This document shows, one piece after another, positions 15,885 through 24,900 of a stretch of DNA of 64,000 bases. Source of the stretch: Mogibacterium sp. (GTDB lineage: Bacteria > Bacillota > Clostridia > Peptostreptococcales > Anaerovoracaceae); NCBI GenBank assembly GCA_017431685.1, contig JAFRKO010000043.1, positions 1 through 64,000 on the forward strand, read 5' to 3'. A program made the position numbers and the translations under genes. The notes beneath the pieces are model-generated. The model saw only the letters and a program-made list of their open reading frames with translations. It did no database searches and was not told where the DNA came from. Every line of letters starts with the position of its first letter. Positions within the stretch are counted from its first letter, which is position 1.

Positions 15885-16403
15885 TCACTTAACAAACTCG
15901 ATCGATTTGACCATCCTTACCCAATATGCCGAATCGGATTCCGGAATTATGATCCTGCACGGAATGCTTTCCTCATCCAGAGGTTCTCCGTCGATACCGA
16001 TAGCAAGGTATATCTTATGTTCCGTTATGTAGTCGTTCAGCAGCTTAACATCATACTCATCGGAACCGTTTATTATGATTTTTGAAAAATCTGCTTTTGA
16101 TGTTCCGTAGTTTCCAAGAACTGTATCTAGTTCCGGACCTGTCGCTCTCACTTTGCCTATCTTGTCGCTCGTGCTCTCGGTCTTCAGAGTTTTGCAGTCC
16201 ATGGCCTTAAGGTCAGCCGGAGTCAAAACAACAGGTTCATCACCCAGACCGGTCAGTTCTATCTGCGCATCCGAATATTCGCTTATATCTATGTCATCCA
16301 CTCCGCATGACGAAAGCACCAGTGTCATCATCAGACAGGTCAGTGCCATCATCATACAGGAAAAGATCACATACTGTCTTTTCCCATGTCGTTTTCCGAT
16401 CAT
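15885..16403 (-). CDS. Lipoprotein with a single sulfite-oxidase-fold (Oxidored_molyb-like) domain
   Basis: 172 aa. The signal segment is followed by a lipobox LVLSSC with the acylated Cys at residue 33, so the protein is anchored outside the membrane. The rest matches the fold of the molybdopterin-binding domain of sulfite oxidase in its landmarks: LTPADLKAM, a ligand-loop stretch, GIDGEPL and a closing PCRIIIPESDSAYWVRMVKS that mirrors the RLVVPG...VKW block of that family. The catalytic cysteine of true enzymes has no equivalent, so cofactor binding, if any, would be non-catalytic. It overlaps the ExbD-like gene by one base. Confidence 0.7.
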   Translation of the reverse strand: MIGKRHGKRQYVIFSCMMMALTCLMMTLVLSSCGVDDIDISEYSDAQIELTGLGDEPVVLTPADLKAMDCKTLKTESTSDKIGKVRATGPELDTVLGNYGTSKADFSKIIINGSDEYDVKLLNDYITEHKIYLAIGIDGEPLDEESIPCRIIIPESDSAYWVRMVKSIEFVK

Positions 16404-16714
16404 CAGTTGTCCTCTATAACGTAGTACTTTCCTGTCTCAGGATCTCTGTAGACCTTGCCCATCTCTTCAAGCTCTATATCAGGATCGATCGTCTGCTCGG
16501 CCTGCTGCCCTATGTTCTCCACCTCATATTTTGTGCCTTGCTGGCTTATCTCTCCCCGTTCACTTATCTCTACATTCCAGCTGATGATAAGAGCCAGAAG
16601 AATGCCGCAGGCGAATACAAGCATGGCGTCAGCCATGTTGCCGACACCTTCCATAGGGCTGAAGTCCTCTTCTATATACTGCCTCCTGAGATGTTTATTC
16701 TGTCTGAGTCTCAC
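16403..16714 (-). CDS. ExbD-like small membrane protein (DUF2149-type)
   Basis: 103 aa: about 28 cytoplasmic residues, one membrane helix (about residues 29-48) and a charged extracytoplasmic tail. The helix begins with NMADAMLVFACG; the Asp at residue 29 followed by xML matches the proton-carrying Asp of ExbD/TolR (DVML). I believe it belongs to the family named DUF2149, often found beside ExbB-like proteins, but this needs a profile search. The start is a GTG with GAGAGG upstream. Just upstream lies the ExbB-like gene, 17 bases away, so the two probably form a proton-driven motor. Confidence 0.72.
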   Translation of the reverse strand: MRLRQNKHLRRQYIEEDFSPMEGVGNMADAMLVFACGILLALIISWNVEISERGEISQQGTKYEVENIGQQAEQTIDPDIELEEMGKVYRDPETGKYYVIEDN

Positions 16715-16731
16715 TTCCGGGTACCTCTCTG

Positions 16732-17406
16732 CTATTTCTTCTGCGCTTCCGATTCCTTCAGCCTGGCGTAAGCTCTCATTCTTGCCTGTGACTGCTCTTC
16801 GAGTATAGTCTCCATCAATGTCTCCAGAGCAGTCATGTACTGATCATACCAGCCTTTGCGTATACCGGATACGATATAAGATATGGCACCGGATATGAGT
16901 CCGGCCACGGTTGTATCAAAGGCGATCAGAAGTGAATCAGACAAGGTTTTGGTGTCTCCCTGTCCAAGTGCTATCAGTCCCGGTCCAAGAGGTATCAGAG
17001 TACCCATAAGGCCGAACATCGGAGCAATACGGGCTATTATGTCAGTCACTTTCGTTATCTTTCTGTACCTCGCCTCTTCTTCAGCAATCAGCTGGCGGGC
17101 CAGCGCTTCCCTGGTGTCATCAGGATATGAAACTTTGCCTATAAGATATTTGAGGGCCTTTTTCTGTCTTGGCAGAATGCCCGCACCGTCAATTATGTTA
17201 TACATTTTGGATGAGCTGCTGCCCTGTATATCTTCGATCAGCAAAGGTATGCTGGTCTTTAGCTTCCTGTGATCAGTGAAATATTCAGCTATTATGGATC
17301 CGAGCATAAATACCGCAATGCCTATGAGGATCAGCAAAATTATTATTGTAGGAATCTGCAAAGCGCTGCTTATCACTCTGAGTATATCCTTGACTGCGCC
17401 TGACAT
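16732..17406 (-). CDS. MotA/TolQ/ExbB-type proton channel protein
   Basis: About 225 aa with three membrane segments: residues ~18-40 (PTIIILLILIGIAVFML), ~130-150 (IAPMFGLMGTLIPLGPGLI) and ~165-185 (FDTTVAGLISGAISYIVSG), with a large cytoplasmic loop between the first two. The block MFGLMGTLIPL...FDTTVAGL is the ExbB/TolQ signature. In diderm bacteria ExbB with ExbD powers TonB; here no TonB receptor is visible and the neighbours are surface lipoproteins and an ABC importer. Start ATG at 17406 after AGAGGGTG; a GTG at 17415 is possible. Confidence 0.9.
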   Translation of the reverse strand: MSGAVKDILRVISSALQIPTIIILLILIGIAVFMLGSIIAEYFTDHRKLKTSIPLLIEDIQGSSSSKMYNIIDGAGILPRQKKALKYLIGKVSYPDDTREALARQLIAEEEARYRKITKVTDIIARIAPMFGLMGTLIPLGPGLIALGQGDTKTLSDSLLIAFDTTVAGLISGAISYIVSGIRKGWYDQYMTALETLMETILEEQSQARMRAYARLKESEAQKK

Positions 17407-17453
17407 GACTATCACCCTCTTTTTGTTTATTGCATTAAACTTTTATACTTTAA

Positions 17454-18866
17454 CTAATGTTTTGGTCTGAAGTCCTTCCGGTATCTTATGACCCTGCCTA
17501 TCGCTCCTGCCCCGCATAAGAGACCGGTGCCTGCTGCTGTTCCGGCAGCCGCTTCCCGACTGTACGTTTCAGCTTCATCCAAAGCCTCTGCATCCTCTGC
17601 CATCCTGGCTCTCAACTCGTCCTGAGGACTGGCCTGCTCTACTACAATATCGCCCAGGATTATCTCTCTTGCGTTTATTGTCACCTGACCGGCCGGCTCA
17701 GTTTTCTCCTCAGCGGCCTCTTCATCGCTGCTGTTTTTATCTTCACTCATATCGTCGGTTCTCTTTTCAGTATCACTTTCTGACTGATCATCTTCATCAG
17801 TTTCGATGATGACCGGTTCTTCTTCGTTTTCAACAATGACCGTTTCTTCATCGTCTTCGACAGTTTCAGAAGACGCTTCATCATCCTCGCCGATTCCGTT
17901 GATGACTATCTCCGCGGTGGTACCGTCAGGTGCTGTTGCCGTGATGGTGACCGCTCCACTCCCGTGTATAGTGACCTCTCCATCCGGACTTACTGTAGCA
18001 ATCGATTCATCACTGCTCGTCCATGTGAGATCCTCTGCTGAGAAGGCGCCGTCAAAAGCTTCATCAACACTGAAAGTGGCCGAGATTCTCTTCATGCTTC
18101 CGACTTTGATATCAGGATCATCGAGGTCGAGGCTCAGGCCTTTTATCGGCGACCCTGTAAGCGTTATGTCAATACCATATATACTATGACATGATTCCAT
18201 GGATGAGATATCTCCACCGCCGTCTGACGGGTCTGTCATCCTGCCCTCCTGAAGATCTGACTGTCCCATGCAGAATCTGTATGTGCGTGACGTACTCATC
18301 TCAAGATCCTCTGCGTGCACGCCGGGCTGTTTTGACTCACCGAATTCAAGCGCTAGTATAGCGGGAACTGGCTGCTTACCATCTATGGCTCCTTCAGTCG
18401 GTGTCAGCGCATTTCCGTCTTCATTCCTTTCATAGCACGAGGCCAGGTTCGGATAATAGTATTTTTCGGCTCTAAGATGCTTGTCTACCGTAAAATTCCT
18501 GGTATATCCATCAGTAGTGCGGAAAGTTATGTTTCCAATAGATCCGGTATCTATTCCTGCAGCTTCTATGATGGTGAGCACTTCAGGCCCGTACGCTGCC
18601 ATGGACATTACTGTGCCGACTCTGGTTATGTTGGTATAGTACCATGTCGAAGCTCCCATGGCTTCGAGTTCGCTTCGGCTGAACCTCGCTTTTTCACGTA
18701 TCTTATCGCCTATCTCACCGTAATACTGCACACGAACCACGAGTTCATCACCAGCTGTTTCCGCGTCAGATCTCAACGGCATGAACCATATGAACTGTGA
18801 CAGCATCAGAAAAAATACTGATATCAAAGCGAGTATTCTTGTTCCCCAGTCTGCCTGTTTCTCCAT
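17454..18866 (-). CDS. Membrane-anchored surface protein: sulfite-oxidase-fold domain, BIG2 domain, acidic linker
   Basis: 470 aa. N-terminal signal/membrane segment (residues ~10-32), then a sulfite-oxidase-fold-like domain (about 45-250) with VLTIIEAAGIDT and AILALEFGE landmarks. A BIG2 immunoglobulin-like domain follows (about 265-350; LTWTSSDESIATVSPDG is diagnostic), then a highly acidic linker of about 70 Glu/Asp/Ser-rich residues and a C-terminal glycine-rich hydrophobic segment (TAAGTGLLCGAGAIGRVI) with basic tail RYRKDFRPKH. Two membrane anchors around an extracellular body make it a possible mechanical partner of the ExbB/ExbD-like pair encoded downstream, but that role is inference. 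It starts 12 bases after the binding-protein gene. Confidence 0.65.
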   Translation of the reverse strand: MEKQADWGTRILALISVFFLMLSQFIWFMPLRSDAETAGDELVVRVQYYGEIGDKIREKARFSRSELEAMGASTWYYTNITRVGTVMSMAAYGPEVLTIIEAAGIDTGSIGNITFRTTDGYTRNFTVDKHLRAEKYYYPNLASCYERNEDGNALTPTEGAIDGKQPVPAILALEFGESKQPGVHAEDLEMSTSRTYRFCMGQSDLQEGRMTDPSDGGGDISSMESCHSIYGIDITLTGSPIKGLSLDLDDPDIKVGSMKRISATFSVDEAFDGAFSAEDLTWTSSDESIATVSPDGEVTIHGSGAVTITATAPDGTTAEIVINGIGEDDEASSETVEDDEETVIVENEEEPVIIETDEDDQSESDTEKRTDDMSEDKNSSDEEAAEEKTEPAGQVTINAREIILGDIVVEQASPQDELRARMAEDAEALDEAETYSREAAAGTAAGTGLLCGAGAIGRVIRYRKDFRPKH

Positions 18867-18878
18867 TGAGTTTATGCC

Positions 18879-19967
18879 TCAGTAGCCGAGTTTTTCCCTG
18901 CTGAGCTCCATTCCGTAGGCCATCATATAAAAATCTGTAACATCGTGCTCAAGCTGTTCATCTGACAGAAGTTCCGGATACATTGTGCTCATCATGAATT
19001 CGATGCCAAGCGAGCTCACTATTCCGGGGAACTCCCAGGAATCGTACGCTGAAGGTATCATGAACACGTGCTTTCCCTTAACAGCTTTCATTTCTGACCA
19101 TGCCGGGTCAGAGTATATGTCATCGGCTGTATATGAAGCACCGCTTCCTGTTATGAATATATAGTCGGGATCCCAGCTGAATATCTGCTCTGTACCTGCG
19201 GTCGGCCAGAGTTCTGCTGATTTGAGATCGGCAGCGCAGTTCACAGCCCCCGCAGACTCGAGCATCTTTCCCTGCAGCATGGATCCGTCGGCAACCTTGC
19301 CTATGGAAGACCCCATGACTATCGCAGTCTTTTTCTTATTATCACTGACAGTGCCCGCAAGCTCAAGCGTCATTTCGACTGACGTCTCATAATATTCAGA
19401 CAGCTCCAGAGCACGCTCCTCTGCACCGCAGACTTTGCCCAGTATATCCAGGGCTGTCAGCATTTCTTCAGGGCTCTCAACATCTATGCCCACAGAAGGT
19501 ATCCCTATATTCTGTACCGCATCAAGGGTCTCCGTATCTGACGCCTTGTGTATGAAAAGGTCAGGCTTAAGGGATGCGAGTGCCTCTATGTCAGCTACGC
19601 CCTTTCCGACATCGACGGTTTCCTTAAGCGAAGGCTGCACATCTTCGAGAAATGGTTCGGTCTTTCCCATACCGCTTATCCTGTCTCCCACGCCAAGGTT
19701 CAGCAGGAACCTGACTACTACCCTGTAACACAGAGCGATAGACTGCGGATCCCTGTTTACTGTGACCTCCCTGCCTGCCTGATCTATTATAGTCAGTTCA
19801 TTCTCAGTCTCGGAGATCACCGTACCGGGCGCTTTATCCGGCGAGGCAGCGCCCCCGCTGCTGACTCCGCATCCTGAAAGCATCAAAACGGCAGCCATGA
19901 TCAGTACGATAACAGATAAGGCTCTTTTCTTTATGTGGCTTTTCAATTTGAGTGTATCAGAACTCAT
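18879..19967 (-). CDS. FecB/BtuF-type ABC transporter substrate-binding lipoprotein
   Basis: 362 aa. Signal peptide and lipobox (VLMLSGCG) are followed by a type III binding-protein fold: IDQAGREVTVNRDPQSIAL, a domain-joining helix and LKPDLFI. This class binds siderophores, haem, cobalamin or, in the MolA group, molybdate/tungstate. The C-terminal YDSWEFPGIVSSLGIEFM resembles uncharacterised metal-complex binders more than known siderophore proteins. The ATG at 19967 gives a normal signal peptide; the in-frame ATG at 20042 would overlap the ATPase gene. Ligand undetermined. Confidence 0.9.
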   Translation of the reverse strand: MSSDTLKLKSHIKKRALSVIVLIMAAVLMLSGCGVSSGGAASPDKAPGTVISETENELTIIDQAGREVTVNRDPQSIALCYRVVVRFLLNLGVGDRISGMGKTEPFLEDVQPSLKETVDVGKGVADIEALASLKPDLFIHKASDTETLDAVQNIGIPSVGIDVESPEEMLTALDILGKVCGAEERALELSEYYETSVEMTLELAGTVSDNKKKTAIVMGSSIGKVADGSMLQGKMLESAGAVNCAADLKSAELWPTAGTEQIFSWDPDYIFITGSGASYTADDIYSDPAWSEMKAVKGKHVFMIPSAYDSWEFPGIVSSLGIEFMMSTMYPELLSDEQLEHDVTDFYMMAYGMELSREKLGY

Positions 19968-19998
19968 TTCTTCAAATTCCTTTTGAGCCGGGTCTTTT

Positions 19999-20790
19999 TT
20001 ATAGCCCCGGCACGAGACAGGAAGTCCTGCCGAGTTCTTCAATATATCTTATGCGGATATCCATTCCGTATACTTCGCTCAGTGTTTCCTCAGTAAGGAT
20101 AAAGCTGCTGTCTCCCTGCACGATCTTTCCGATGCGGCTGACGATAGCTGCCTTATCGCCCAAAAGGAGCGCGTGGTCCGGATTGTGCGTAGTGATCACT
20201 ATAGAATAGCCTTCAGATGCCATCTGTTTGATACGTCTTAGAACTCTGTGCTGATTGCCATAGTCCAGATGTGCGGTCGGCTCGTCGAACAGTACCACTT
20301 CAGGATCCTGAACTATTGCTCTGGCGATAAGAAGCTGCTGCCTCTCACCTCCGCTTATATCCAGATATGATTTATACGCCAGATGCCCCAGTCCCATTCC
20401 CTCCAGAATATCCAGGCACCTATGCTCATCGTCAGTTCCGGGTCTTCCGAACATGCCGGTCTCCGGCGCTCTGCCCATAAGCACAAAATCTATGACCCTG
20501 TAGTCGAAAGCAGGTGTATGAAGCTGAGGCACATATCCTGCAAGCGAGGCTATCTCCTTCACATTCATAGTGCGAATATCTCTGCCGCACAGCATGATCT
20601 CTCCTGCCTCAGGCGTAAGAAGCCCTGCCATACAGTTGAGCAGAGTCGTTTTGCCCGCGCCATTAGGACCCAGAATGCAAAGCACTTCACCTCTTCTGAG
20701 GATAAGCGAAGCATCGTCCAGTACTTTGCGTTCATATCCTGGATAGCTGAATGACAGATTTCTGACCTCATAGACTGCTTCACTTGTCAT
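19999..20790 (-). CDS. FecE/BtuD-type ABC transporter ATP-binding protein
   Basis: 263 aa with Walker A GPNGAGKTT, signature LDISGGERQQLLIARA, Walker B EVVLFDEPTAHLD and the switch His in VITTHNPDHA. The sequence class (YVPQLHTPAFDYRVIDFVLM) is that of iron-siderophore/cobalamin importers. Overlaps the permease gene by 4 bases and precedes the binding-protein gene, so the three encode one importer. Confidence 0.95.
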   Translation of the reverse strand: MTSEAVYEVRNLSFSYPGYERKVLDDASLILRRGEVLCILGPNGAGKTTLLNCMAGLLTPEAGEIMLCGRDIRTMNVKEIASLAGYVPQLHTPAFDYRVIDFVLMGRAPETGMFGRPGTDDEHRCLDILEGMGLGHLAYKSYLDISGGERQQLLIARAIVQDPEVVLFDEPTAHLDYGNQHRVLRRIKQMASEGYSIVITTHNPDHALLLGDKAAIVSRIGKIVQGDSSFILTEETLSEVYGMDIRIRYIEELGRTSCLVPGL

Positions 20791-21854
20791 CTGACATTCC
20801 TCCTCTGGCGGTACAGGAGCCAGGCAAAGAACGGAGCTCCTATCAGACCTGTAAGTATGCTCACCGGCATCTCAGCCGGTCCGATTATGCGGGTAACGGT
20901 ATCGACCAGCAGCATGAATATTCCGCCCATGCAGCAGCATGCCGGCAGCAATATCCTGTTGTCAGATCCTGCTGTCATACGACCGAAGTGCGGAACTACA
21001 AGACCTACCCAGCCAATTGTGCCGGATATACAGACAGCACCTGCGGTTAGTATTGTAGAGCATATGATGCAGATACCTCTCAGCTTTCTGACATCTGCTC
21101 CAAGGCTTTTAGCCTCCTGCTCTCCCAGAGACAGCACATTGATCCACCACGACATCGCAAGCAGCACCAAAGTGGCAATAATACTGAGCGGAAGCACGCT
21201 CAGTACAGCAGCGTTATTGACATATGCAAAACTGCCGAGCTGCCAGTACGTTATTGCCGCGAGCTGGGTTTCAGGATCCGCTATGTATTTTATGAAGCCG
21301 AGTATTGACGACATGGCTCCGCCGACTATTATTCCTGAGAGCACCAGCATTATGTTGGAGTCGCTTCGCATAAGCCCCGGTATGGCTACAGTGAGAAATA
21401 CTGCAGCAAGGCCTCCCAGAAATGCTGATACCTGCACAAGCCCTGAAGGCAATGACATGAGTATCGCTATTGCGGCTCCCACGCATGCGCCTGATGAAAC
21501 TCCGAGAAAGTCAGGTGATACAAGCGGGTTTTTGAATATGCCCTGGTAAACTGCTCCTGAAAGCGCGAGCGATGCCCCTACCATCACTGAAGCCATCGTG
21601 CGCGGAAACCTCACTCCGAGAAGCATGTTCTCATCCATCCCGTTCCAGTTTTGTTCCAAATGAAAGATTTGTCCGACAAGGATTTTCAAGCAGTCACCAG
21701 CGGAAATGGAATACTTCCCCACGCACAGGCATATAAGGATAAGAAACAGCAGCACCAGAAAGAGGGCCGCGTTTATGAGGCCCCCTCTCCTGTTTATGCT
21801 GTTCAATGTCTTTTCTCTGCCCAATGAAGTATTCCTTATACAGTTGTCACGCAC
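20787..21854 (-). CDS. FecCD-type ABC transporter permease
   Basis: About 345-355 aa, ten predicted membrane helices, FecCD/BtuC family: GVRFPRTMASVMVGASLALS is the diagnostic block after the second helix, and IGWVGLVVPHFGRM...NRILLPACC near the C-terminus is the coupling region. The start is uncertain: GTG at 21854, or TTG at 21824, which has AAGGAA upstream. A predicted promoter lies in the 91-base gap upstream, so the importer may be expressed independently of the large surface-protein gene. Confidence 0.93.
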   Translation of the reverse strand: MRDNCIRNTSLGREKTLNSINRRGGLINAALFLVLLFLILICLCVGKYSISAGDCLKILVGQIFHLEQNWNGMDENMLLGVRFPRTMASVMVGASLALSGAVYQGIFKNPLVSPDFLGVSSGACVGAAIAILMSLPSGLVQVSAFLGGLAAVFLTVAIPGLMRSDSNIMLVLSGIIVGGAMSSILGFIKYIADPETQLAAITYWQLGSFAYVNNAAVLSVLPLSIIATLVLLAMSWWINVLSLGEQEAKSLGADVRKLRGICIICSTILTAGAVCISGTIGWVGLVVPHFGRMTAGSDNRILLPACCCMGGIFMLLVDTVTRIIGPAEMPVSILTGLIGAPFFAWLLYRQRRNVR

Positions 21855-21889
21855 CGGTACCCATAAGTTCCTGGGCCTTGTTTACCTGT

Positions 21890-21919
21890 ATTATAATTCC
21901 AGGACAATTATCCCTGCAA
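21890..21919 (-). promoter_or_regulatory. Predicted internal promoter of the ABC importer genes
   Basis: On the minus strand TTGCAG (21914-21919) and a perfect TATAAT (21890-21895) are 18 bases apart, about 35 bases upstream of the FecCD permease start. Confidence 0.5.
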
Positions 21920-21945
21920 CTGCAATAAGGGCTTTTATTGCTCTG

Positions 21946-24900
21946 TCACCGTGTCTTTACAGCTCTGAACCTGCTCCACTTTGAGTAGTTCTTCTTTTTG
22001 CTGACAGTCCTGTAGGTACGGACACGTACATAGTATTTTTTGCCGGCTTTGAGCTTGGTGATCTTCTTGCTTGTCTTCTTATAACCCTTGACATTGAAAG
22101 TCTTCTTGTTCTTTGTGAACTTCCTGTCTGTCGCTATCTGGATCTGGTAGCCCGTGATACGATACTTCAGCATCTTTGCAGACTGCTTCTTCCATTTGAC
22201 CGTAAATGCCTTGCGGCCCTTCGTGAGCTTCTTTATGTAAGTCCCCTTAGGCCTGATCCTGTATTTCACCTTTACTTTGCCCTTGTATTTACCTATGCCG
22301 GTCACAGTAACGCTATACCTTCCGACGTTCTTCGGTGAAGTCTTGGAATACCTGACAGTATAGTCCACACCCTTTTTAAGCTTCTTGCCTCCGATACTTA
22401 CGACCTTAGGTCTGTGCACTTTCCTGTTGTAGGTATACACGGTATGTGAAAGGACGACCTTGGACTTTGAGATATCCTTACGTCCGTCGTTTCTGAACGT
22501 GAACTCGTGTGTCGCGAGACCGCCCGATGAGCCTGCAAAGAGGGTGCTGCCGTGGAAGTCCAGACTGTAGATGTTGTCATACCCTTCATCCCACGATCCT
22601 TTTGCCGAGGAGTACTGCGCAGTCAGGGTCAGCTTTCCGCTGCTGATATCCGCATCTTCACAATAGAACACGCCGTCCTTGGATGTTCCGAACCACAGTC
22701 CGCCGTCAGGATCGACAGTGACCATTCTCAGTTCAGAGTCCTGCGTGAAAGTCTTCTCGCCGAACAGATCGAATCCTGTAAATTCCTTAGCTTTTGCTCC
22801 AGGTGAGCTCACATACCAGACTTTTCCTCCGGTATTAGCCATGCCGGCGTATGATCCTGAAGCTACGATCCACGCACCGCCGTCTTTGTCCACAGCAATG
22901 TCCCTGATCCATACATCCCCGAGTCTGTAAGCGCCGGTATTCGCATCTTTTGGTGAAGTGTACTTATATACATTTGCGACCTTGCCGTCCTTGAAATAAG
23001 CAAATCCTCCTTTGAAAGGCTTTGAACCGTCATCGGCATCTGAGCTCGGATAGAAACCGCACCATATGCCTCCCTTGCTGTCGATTTCGATGTTGTCGAC
23101 AGACTTCGCAGGGAAGCCCTTTGACTTGTTCCATGTCTTCCATGTGCCGGCCTTAGGATCAAACTTTGTAAGACCTCCGAAAGAGCCTATCCAGACAATG
23201 CCTGAAGAGTCGATCTTGACCTCCTGTACATAGTCGTCCGGAACTGTGTCAGGCGCGCGGTACAGCTTTATCTTTTTGCCCTTCATGTATGCCAGGCCTC
23301 TGTTATCCGATGGGTTTGTATAGCTTGCGTTCTGGCTCATGTAGACGCCGCCTTTATCATCAGGACAGATCGCCGAAACGAATGTCGTTTCAAGAGCCGG
23401 CTTTGATGCCTTGTTGTAAACAACGAATTTATTTGAGCCCTTGGCTCTGTACGCAGCACCGCCGCCGTAAGTGCCTACCCAGAGGTTTCCGTCATTATCC
23501 ATGGCAGTCGATCTTATGCCCGCCATAGGCAGCTGTCCATCCTTTGAAGTTCCCGGGAATACATCGAATTTTACAGCACTGGTCTTGACTTTGACCTGTA
23601 TCTTTACAACGTTGCCCGCGCTCTTGCCGTTGGCATTATGTATTACAAGCCTCATAGGACCGTTGCCGTTATCAATGGACGAATCGTAGCCCGGCCCGGC
23701 CTCATCGTTCTTGCCGAACTGAGCCAGAGGAACTCCGTCGCAGCCATATGCAAGCATTATAGGGTAATAGCTCCCGCCATCCTTGACGCCATTTTTGATC
23801 GCATCCAGTCCCTGCTCCATAACGTTATAGGAGAAGCCGTCCATGGCTATGACATTGATTGCAACCGGATCATTCAGTCCATCCACGCCGTCCATGACCG
23901 TGGTTAAGAGATTCCAGAAATTCAGTCCCTCCCAGACATTGTCTACTTTAAGATGAAGTCCCTGCTGCGTGATCAGGTCTTTCATTGACTCCAGTTCAAG
24001 GACTGTCAGTTCTCTGGAGAATATCACCTTGCTGTCAGGATCTACAGCCTCGAAAGTCACCTTCCTGTCGAGGTAAGTCTCGAATGTGGCCGAGCTGCTG
24101 TGGTTCCAGTTGATCATCTCAGATGCTGTCACCTCAACGGATACAACGTCTGAAAGGCAGCTGCCCGCGTTTGCATCGTTCGCATCCTTCTGCCCTATTA
24201 CGAATCTTACAGGACCGCCGCTGTTCGAATAGCTGTCGACATAACCTGCGCTGTCCTTTCCTGTAACGAGCGGCTTGCCGTCCTTTTTGTCTGAATTGGA
24301 AACTGCCGCTGATCCGTAAGCCAGCATAGGCGGAAGCTCTGTAACGGTGCTGTCCGCTGTGTTGACATAATCCTTCCTGATGATGGCATCCATACTGAAT
24401 TCCATACTGCTGCCGTCTCTGCAGGTGATGATCACCTTGTCTGCATTAGGCTTCAGCCCTACATTGGATGATCTCAGGAAATCATAAAGTCTTATGCCTC
24501 TGAATCTTATAGAAGATGTATCTCCGCTGTTCTTGCGAAGACTGTAGTCGTATGTGCCTGCGAATGTCTGCTTTGACTCCAGTTCTGAGAGCTTGAAAAT
24601 CTTAGGACCGGTGAGATTGGTGCCTTCTCCGGAAATCGTTATCTCACTGTCTTCATAAGAGTCATAAGGAGCATCGATATGAGCATAATTGTCAGGTTCA
24701 AGATCTACCGTTATGGAAACCACATCAGACAAAGTCTGCGCTGATCTGCTTCCGTCCTTTGACCCCGGTATGATCACCTGAAGCGGCCCGCCCTGATTGT
24801 CAATGAACACCTCATTCTCAAATTGTGTGCCTGCCGCCAGCCTGACCGTACTGACATATCCGTCTGAAGCAGTCTTTCCCTTCGCGAGAGGCATGCCGTT

